Origin: Clostridia bacterium
GTDB taxonomy: Bacteria; Bacillota; Clostridia; Oscillospirales; Acutalibacteraceae
Length of the DNA stretch: 30,804 nucleotides
Direction of reading: 5' to 3'
Assembly (NCBI GenBank): GCA_017480265.1
Contig: JAFVAZ010000076.1
Location: 1-30,804 of the forward strand
The position numbers were made by a program, and so were the translations under genes. This document shows positions 25,846 through 30,804 of the stretch, in pieces. Under the pieces are notes generated by a model. The model did not search any database. It saw only the letters and a list, made by a program, of their open reading frames with translations, and was not told where the DNA came from. How positions within the stretch are numbered: the first letter of the stretch is position 1; each line of letters opens with the position of its first letter.

Positions 25846-26942
25846 ATGAATTTTATGAAGAAAAAGCAGAGAAAAAAAATTAATAACAAAGATTATGACG
25901 ATAAATATATATATAGCTATAGCAAAGATGAAGAAAAAAATGAAAAACGAAAACAACAAAAGAAAAAGCTAAAAAAACTCTATATTTTAGGCATTATAGT
26001 TTCTGTTTTGATTGGTCTGCTTGGCTTTGTGATGCTATATGCGTACAATAAGCTCGATAGCTTAAACTATAAGTCATTGGGAAATGAAGGAATAGCGCTC
26101 TCTGAAGAACCTGGCTTGCTGCAAGACCCAATGGTGCTAAACGTAGCAATGTTTGGGATCGACAGGCGCACAGAAAGTGATGAGCACAGTAGAAGCGATT
26201 CTACTATGGTGTTGTCATTAGATAGCAGACGAAAAAAGTCAAACTCACTTCCCTGATGCGAGACATTTATTGCAAAATCCCAGGGCACGCTCAAAATAGG
26301 CTAAATACAGCCATTGCTTACGGAGGCGAAAAATTAGCCATCCAAACAATCCAAGATACATTTAAAATCAAAATTGATCGATATGCCAAAGTGGATTTCG
26401 AGAGTTTTAAGAAAATTGTAGATATAATCGGGGGCATAGATATTACCTTGAGCGATGCCGAAGTGAATTATATTAATAACGATTTAAATTATTTCAAAAG
26501 TAAATCAAAAAGATTAGTGCGCGGAGAAAGTCTCTACCACCTAAATGGTGAGCAAACTTTAGTCTACGCTAGAGCTAGAAAAGTCCCTACGCCAGAAGGT
26601 TTGCATGATGATTTTGCGAGGACTTTTCGCCAAAGAAGGGTCCTGGGACTTATAATTAATGCAATGAAAAACTGTAACCTAAATCAAATATTGAATATAA
26701 TCGAGCAAGCCGGACCATATATAGATACAAATTTGAAAAAGAGCGAAATTATGATATTAGCCAAAAGAGTTATGACATACCTAAATTTTACATTAGAGGA
26801 ATTTAGACTACCTACCGATGATAACGTAAAAAATTCTAATATAAAATCAATGGCAGTTTTAGAGATCCCCGACTTAGCTAAGGCTAGGTACGATTTAGCA
26901 AAGTTTATTTACGAAGATACCGTAAAAGTAAAAAATGCCTGA
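25846..26942 (+). CDS. LytR-CpsA-Psr (LCP) family protein, interrupted by a -1 frameshift
   Basis: LCP proteins attach polymers such as teichoic acids or capsule to peptidoglycan. The first frame (25846-26256) gives a basic cytosolic tail, a membrane segment (about 45-67) and the start of the LCP domain (VLNVAMFGIDRR, RSDSTMVLSLD). It then meets TGA at 26254. The domain continues in the -1 frame from 26238: VKLTSLMRDIYCKIPGH, then AYGGEKL, GIDITL, and DDFARTFRQRRVL, to the stop at 26942. Joining the frames at the A6 run gives 365 residues, a normal LCP length with conserved Asp106, Asp118 and Arg139. Nothing else is damaged. Programmed frameshifting, transcript slippage, a recent mutation or a missing A in the assembly are all possible. 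Confidence 0.85.
26232..26238 (+). other. A AAA AAG slippery heptamer at the LCP frame change
   Basis: In the zero frame the codons are CGA AAA AAG, so the heptamer is in the exact register of the bacterial dnaX-type -1 shift site. A -1 shift here joins the two LCP halves without losing a residue. Downstream, CCCTG (26251-26255) can pair with CAGGG (26281-26285) around an inner TGC/GCA (26257-26259 and 26272-26274). This is a weak stem, 12 bases after the site. Confidence 0.5.
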
Positions 26943-26965
26943 AAACTGTAAACAAATTTAATCGA

Positions 26966-27796
26966 TTAAACTTTTTTACTATTGCGTACATAATGATAAA
27001 TATATTGCTGAGCAATCCCTGCAAATTTCCCAAAATCATTGCAGCTATATTGCGGAAAAATATTCTTCATGGCTCTTTTGATCCACACATCTGCAGGGAA
27101 AGCCTCTAATCTATGCGCGCCATATAGCAATACACACTCTGCTACCTTAGGCCCTACCCCATGTATTCCCATAAGCTTTGCTCTAGCCTCTTCTATAGCG
27201 ATCTTACTCAATGACTCCAAATCTATCTCTCCGGAGGAGACCTTTTTTGCAGCGTCCAATATATATTTATCTCTAAACCCACACTTCAAGTAAGATAGAT
27301 CGCTGAGGCTTAACTTTGAAATAACGTCTGCACTAGGAAACGAATAAAAATTTTCAAATAAATGCGCTCCAAACCTTAGACACATATTCTCAATGATACC
27401 TTTAATTCGAGGAATATTATTGTTTTGAGAAATAATGAATGAGCACAGCGCTTCCCAGGGGTCTTGGTTTAATATCCTGATCCCCGGTGCAAAATCGCAA
27501 GCTTCCTTCAAATTCTTATCTATTTTTGAGATCTCAGACCGTATATGCGAATAATTTAAATCTAAGTCAAAATAATGAGCCCAAAAAGTTTTAAACTCTT
27601 GCTGTGAAACGTTTTTTAATAATATCCCGTTCTCTGCTTTTTTTATATTCAGTACTTTTGATTGTACTACCCCTAAGTAGCTCCCGTCTTTTTGCCGGTT
27701 CCATCTAAAACATTGCCCGCATTCTAGTGTAGCCGCTAGATCGAATTCTTCTGTTTCTTGTATCAGTATATCATTATTCATTTTTATATACTTCAA
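26966..27796 (-). CDS. 8-oxoguanine DNA glycosylase, OGG1 type (HhH-GPD)
   Basis: The protein has 276 residues. The N-terminal domain (ATLECGQCFRWNR near 21-34) and the HhH-GPD core match clostridial and archaeal OGG1-like enzymes. The hairpin LMGIHGVGPKVAECV holds the Schiff-base lysine Lys217, and AFPADVWIKR holds the catalytic Asp236; their 19-residue separation is the same as in human OGG1 (Lys249/Asp268). It removes 8-oxoguanine and nicks the abasic site. The frame extends to 27820, but TTG 27796 is preferred because AAAGGGAG stands six bases before it while the upstream ATG has no ribosome site. It ends 23 bases from the convergent LCP stop, at a short palindrome (26957-26970). Confidence 0.9.
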   Translation of the reverse strand: MKYIKMNNDILIQETEEFDLAATLECGQCFRWNRQKDGSYLGVVQSKVLNIKKAENGILLKNVSQQEFKTFWAHYFDLDLNYSHIRSEISKIDKNLKEACDFAPGIRILNQDPWEALCSFIISQNNNIPRIKGIIENMCLRFGAHLFENFYSFPSADVISKLSLSDLSYLKCGFRDKYILDAAKKVSSGEIDLESLSKIAIEEARAKLMGIHGVGPKVAECVLLYGAHRLEAFPADVWIKRAMKNIFPQYSCNDFGKFAGIAQQYIYHYVRNSKKV

Positions 27797-27821
27797 AATA
27801 GACTCCCTTTTAATTATCATA

Positions 27822-27864
27822 ATGATAAAAAAAACAAAATACCACCCTCTATTCTAGGGGTGGC
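27822..27864 (-). terminator. Terminator after the secreted coiled-coil protein gene
   Basis: On the minus strand CCACCC (27863-27858) pairs with GGGTGG (27847-27842). The stem is followed by TATTTTGTTTTTTTT. It lies between the secreted-protein gene and the glycosylase, which therefore may need its own promoter or readthrough. Confidence 0.7.
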
Positions 27865-27878
27865 ATTTATTTTTACTT

Positions 27879-28406
27879 CTATAATTCATCATGTTCTAGC
27901 TTTTCATTTGTTGCTAAACTTTTAATCTTATTGAACAAATACGAGCAATAATTAACTAAAGGATCGCAAAATTTAGCTCTATAAAACGGGTTGTAATCGT
28001 AATTGGCTTCCTTAAGGCGATACATAAAATAATTAGTGAAATTTTTTCCGTCAGCACTACATTCATCGTCATTATCACAATCGTAAATAGCACCAGATAA
28101 CGCATAAACAAATAAGCCAATCCCTACAATTTTAACTGCAGATAATACAACCCCCATAGCTGCCCCAGAAGCTGTTGCAAAAGCATCTTTAAACTTATCA
28201 CTAGAAGAATCTTTTTTAACCTTCTCAAGCGTTTTTATACGCTTTTCTTGTGCTTGCAATTTATCCTCTAGCTTTTTAATTTTAGCCTCTGTTGAAATTA
28301 CCTTATAACTTTCTGTTTTTTTATATTCGCTAGCAAAACAAGTTGGTAAAGCTAAAGTTAAGGATAAAGTTGAGATAATAAGTAAAACTGATAATATTTT
28401 TTTCAT
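27879..28406 (-). CDS. Unrecognised secreted coiled-coil protein
   Basis: The protein has 175 residues and no recognised family. An N-terminal signal peptide (residues 1-26, probable cleavage after FAS) is followed by a charged coiled coil (about 36-66, KKLEDKLQAQEKRIKTLEKV). Then comes a glycine/alanine-rich hydrophobic segment long enough to span a membrane (about 80-108), and a C-terminal part with four cysteines (110, 116, 147, 154) and many Asp, Asn and Tyr residues. The last cysteines could form disulfides outside the cell. It has its own promoter and terminator, so it is a single-gene unit. A lipobox is not evident. Confidence 0.75.
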   Translation of the reverse strand: MKKILSVLLIISTLSLTLALPTCFASEYKKTESYKVISTEAKIKKLEDKLQAQEKRIKTLEKVKKDSSSDKFKDAFATASGAAMGVVLSAVKIVGIGLFVYALSGAIYDCDNDDECSADGKNFTNYFMYRLKEANYDYNPFYRAKFCDPLVNYCSYLFNKIKSLATNEKLEHDEL

Positions 28407-28462
28407 TTTAAGATTAAACCTACCTTTTTTAAATTCTTAAAAAACTTTAAAAGCTTTTTTAT

Positions 28463-28491
28463 ATTTTAACATGAAAATCGACAAAAAGCAA
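28463..28491 (-). promoter_or_regulatory. Promoter of the secreted coiled-coil protein gene
   Basis: On the minus strand TTGCTT (28491-28486), a 17-base spacer and TAAAAT (28468-28463) are seen, with a TG one base before the -10. The coding start is about 57 bases downstream. Confidence 0.6.
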
Positions 28492-28593
28492 GGGCGAATT
28501 TTAGTTAAAATATTTTCGGCATTATATATAGAAAAAATTAAAATAATTATCGAATACTTATTGTATATATTGGCATTTTATTGATGCTATGTG

Positions 28594-30804
28594 TCAATTT
28601 TCTAATGTTTTTTCTATTTCTACTAAGATAAGTGGAGAAAAAGACAAAATCCAAACTATGAGCCACTGAAAAAAATTTAGACTTACTGTTTTAAATATCG
28701 CAGATAAAAATGGAATGGCTATTACCGATACTTGCAAGATTGTACATACCACAAAAGCTAAAACTAAATTTATATTGTGAAAAAAGCCAACTCTGAATAT
28801 AGACTTCTCGCTCTGTACATTGAAAGCATGGACGATTTGCGATAAACTTAAAACTGCAAAGGCCATAGTCCTGCCTATAGCAGGGATTGCCGTAGTATCG
28901 AAGAAAACTCGCCCGATGGAAAAAGCTAAAATTGATATGGCTCCTATGTAACTTCCCTCCAAAGCAATGTTTTTCCATTTCCTTGCATCAAATAATTCTG
29001 TTTTTCCTTTTTGTGGCATTATTTTCATTATATCTTCTTCTATAGGCGTTACGCCCAAGGCCAATGCCGGAAATGAATCCGTGACGACATTCAGCCAGAG
29101 TAATTGTATAGCTAACAGTGGCGATGGAATATTTAGGAGAAAAGCAATAAATATAGCTACGATTTCTCCAAAATTGCTCGAAAGTAAAAAATGAATAGAC
29201 CTCTTTATATTTTGAGAAATTGCCCTGCCTTCCTTGACAGCCTTAACTATAGTAGAAAAATTATCGTCAGTCAAAACAATATCTGCAGCACTTTTGGCTA
29301 CATCTGTACCAGACTTCCCCATAGCGCACCCGATATCAGCCGATTTTAGTGCGGGAGCATCATTTACTCCGTCTACGGTCATAGCTACTATCTCGCCGCG
29401 CTTTTGGTAAGCTTTTACTATTTTCACTTTATGCTCCGGAGTTACTCTAGCAAAAACTGAATAATTCACTATGTTTTTTTCAAATTCATACACATTCATT
29501 TTATCTAATTCTACGCCTGTAATCGCAGAATCTTTTCCTTCTTTATAAATCCCTGTTTCTTTAGCTATAGCTTTTGCTGTATTTATATGGTCGCCTGTTA
29601 CCATTACCGGCTTGATGCCGGCTTTTTTGCAGCTTTCTACGGCATATTTAACTTCTTCTCTTGGTGGGTCATACATACCTATGAGCCCGCAAAATATCAA
29701 ATCTTTTTCTGCTTCTTCTACAGTTTCAGGTATTTTGCTCACATCTTTATATGCTACTGCTATCACCCGCAAAGCACCACTAGACATAGCATTGTTTTTT
29801 GAGATAATCTTACCTTTTATCTCAGCTGTCAAAGGACGCTTTGCGGTTTTTATTATTTTTTTTAAGATATAATCAGGTGCTCCTTTGGTGATCACTCGGA
29901 AACTTTTACTTGATAGTTTATGTACTGTTGTCATCAACTTCCTCTCAGAAGAAAACGGAAACTCCTGCACTCTTTCGTATTTTTCTTCTAGGGATATTTT
30001 GGAGCCGCCGGTTTTTTTGAAAGCTTCTAATATCGCTTTTTCTGTCGCTTCTCCTGAGATTTCGCGTCCTTCCTTCTTTGCAACATCACTCTCCTTTGCA
30101 TTATTGCACAAAGAAGCCAACTCTAAAATTTTTACGGCTTCTTTGGAAGAAAGGTTTAAATACGCATCTTCATTTGAGATCTTCTTTACCGTCATTTTAT
30201 TTTGCGTCAATGTCCCTGTTTTGTCTGAGCAAATTACACTTGCATTTCCTAAAGTCTCTACAGCCGGTAGCTTTCTGACTATTGCCTTGTTTTTAGCAAG
30301 TTTTCTGATCCCCATAGCCAACACAATCGTCACAATAGCGGGGAGCCCTTCCGGTATAGCCGCTACAGCCAAGCTGATAGCTATCATGAACATCTCTATA
30401 AATGGAACGCCTTGGTATATACCTAAGATCAAGATAACAAAACAGATAGCAGTGATGCCTAACCCCAAAATTTTGCTGGTTTGCTGCAATTTCTTTTGTA
30501 ATGGAGTTTGCGGTGGGTCTTCGTTATCTAGCAAAGTAGCGATCCGCCCTACTTCCGTTTGCATTCCTGTAGATACTACTACGCATTTAGCACGGCCGGA
30601 TATGATAGTACTCCCTGAAAAAATCATATTCTTCTGTTCAGAAATAGGTGTATTTTCCTTCAAGTTTATCTCGGAGCTTTTCTCTATGGAATGTGATTCT
30701 CCCGTCAGCGAAGATTCTTCTGTCTCTAATTTATAACTTTCTATTATTCTGCAGTCTGCCGGGACCAAGTCCCCTGCTTGTATGTAAATTATATCTCCCG
30801 GGAC
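28594..30804 (-). CDS. Ca2+-transporting P-type ATPase (PMCA/SERCA-like), N-terminus off the window
   Basis: The frame is open to the right edge (it reads VPGDIIYIQAGDLVPAD at the border). About 736 residues are present; the first two membrane segments and part of the actuator domain are missing. Visible are the actuator TGES loop, PEGLPAIVTIVLAMG in M4, the phosphorylation site SDKTGTLTQNK (near 30226), KGAPD, TGDH and VDGVNDAPALKSADIG. The transport-site stretches NFGEI in M5 and WLNVVTDSFPALALG in M6 match calcium pumps (Asn, Thr, Asp of M6). Ten membrane segments are expected, and the last four are present. It ends 187 bases before the secreted-protein gene on the same strand. Manganese transport is a possible alternative. 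Confidence 0.93.
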   Translation of the reverse strand, partial: VPGDIIYIQAGDLVPADCRIIESYKLETEESSLTGESHSIEKSSEINLKENTPISEQKNMIFSGSTIISGRAKCVVVSTGMQTEVGRIATLLDNEDPPQTPLQKKLQQTSKILGLGITAICFVILILGIYQGVPFIEMFMIAISLAVAAIPEGLPAIVTIVLAMGIRKLAKNKAIVRKLPAVETLGNASVICSDKTGTLTQNKMTVKKISNEDAYLNLSSKEAVKILELASLCNNAKESDVAKKEGREISGEATEKAILEAFKKTGGSKISLEEKYERVQEFPFSSERKLMTTVHKLSSKSFRVITKGAPDYILKKIIKTAKRPLTAEIKGKIISKNNAMSSGALRVIAVAYKDVSKIPETVEEAEKDLIFCGLIGMYDPPREEVKYAVESCKKAGIKPVMVTGDHINTAKAIAKETGIYKEGKDSAITGVELDKMNVYEFEKNIVNYSVFARVTPEHKVKIVKAYQKRGEIVAMTVDGVNDAPALKSADIGCAMGKSGTDVAKSAADIVLTDDNFSTIVKAVKEGRAISQNIKRSIHFLLSSNFGEIVAIFIAFLLNIPSPLLAIQLLWLNVVTDSFPALALGVTPIEEDIMKIMPQKGKTELFDARKWKNIALEGSYIGAISILAFSIGRVFFDTTAIPAIGRTMAFAVLSLSQIVHAFNVQSEKSIFRVGFFHNINLVLAFVVCTILQVSVIAIPFLSAIFKTVSLNFFQWLIVWILSFSPLILVEIEKTLEN

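Noticed and set aside
26257..26942. The second LCP half as an independent gene starting at ATG 26256
   Set aside because: It has no ribosome site, and its N-terminus begins in the middle of a conserved LCP strand (MRDIY). It is the continuation of the upstream frame.
29885..30736. A 283-codon plus-strand frame
   Set aside because: It is fully antisense to the P-type ATPase gene, which has all family motifs. The composition matches a shadow frame, with no ribosome site or family similarity.

Overview
The window is about 30.8 kb of AT-rich DNA whose gene content points to a spore-forming member of the Clostridia (Firmicutes). It carries sporulation genes (ylbJ, yqfC, yqfD, cwlD, whiA), a Gram-positive PolC replicase, an L10 leader on rplJL, the clostridial order dxr-rseP-ispG-polC, a glutaminyl-tRNA synthetase beside gltX, and a clostridial-type OGG1 glycosylase. 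Species cannot be named from the sequence. Several genes appear to start at TTG or GTG with a good Shine-Dalgarno (SD) site.

Layout. 1-1836 (minus): a membrane protein cut by the window edge, and YlbJ. 2036-4544 (plus): yqfC-yqfD, ybeY with its terminator, and tRNA-Leu(UAG). 4545-5294: no intact gene, but minus-strand debris that looks like a decayed transposase. 5295-6531: two half-size TauE/SafE permease subunits facing a ComEA-like DNA-binding protein. 6779-9980: gltX-glnS. 10427-11446: a secreted DUF348/G5/3D cell-wall protein with a good sigma-A promoter. 11528-12721 (minus): rplJ-rplL with promoter, L10 leader and attenuator, away from rplKA and rpoBC.

13078-24917 (plus) is a long co-directional block: dxr, rseP and ispG (isoprenoid synthesis and a membrane protease), polC (replication), an AI-2E-family transporter, radA, whiA and a Xer-type recombinase. 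24929-25654 (minus) is cwlD. 25846-26942 (plus) is an LCP cell-wall ligase gene split by a -1 frameshift exactly at A AAA AAG. 26966-30804 (minus) holds the OGG1-type glycosylase, an unrecognised secreted coiled-coil protein, and a Ca2+-type P-type ATPase running off the right edge.

The points most worth a second look are: a PolC with no 3'-5' exonuclease insertion; the LCP gene interrupted at a canonical slippery heptamer; two promoter-associated 15-bp palindromes with the same outer sequence; the transposase remnant; and the isolated rplJL operon. No CRISPR array, prophage or intact insertion sequence was seen.
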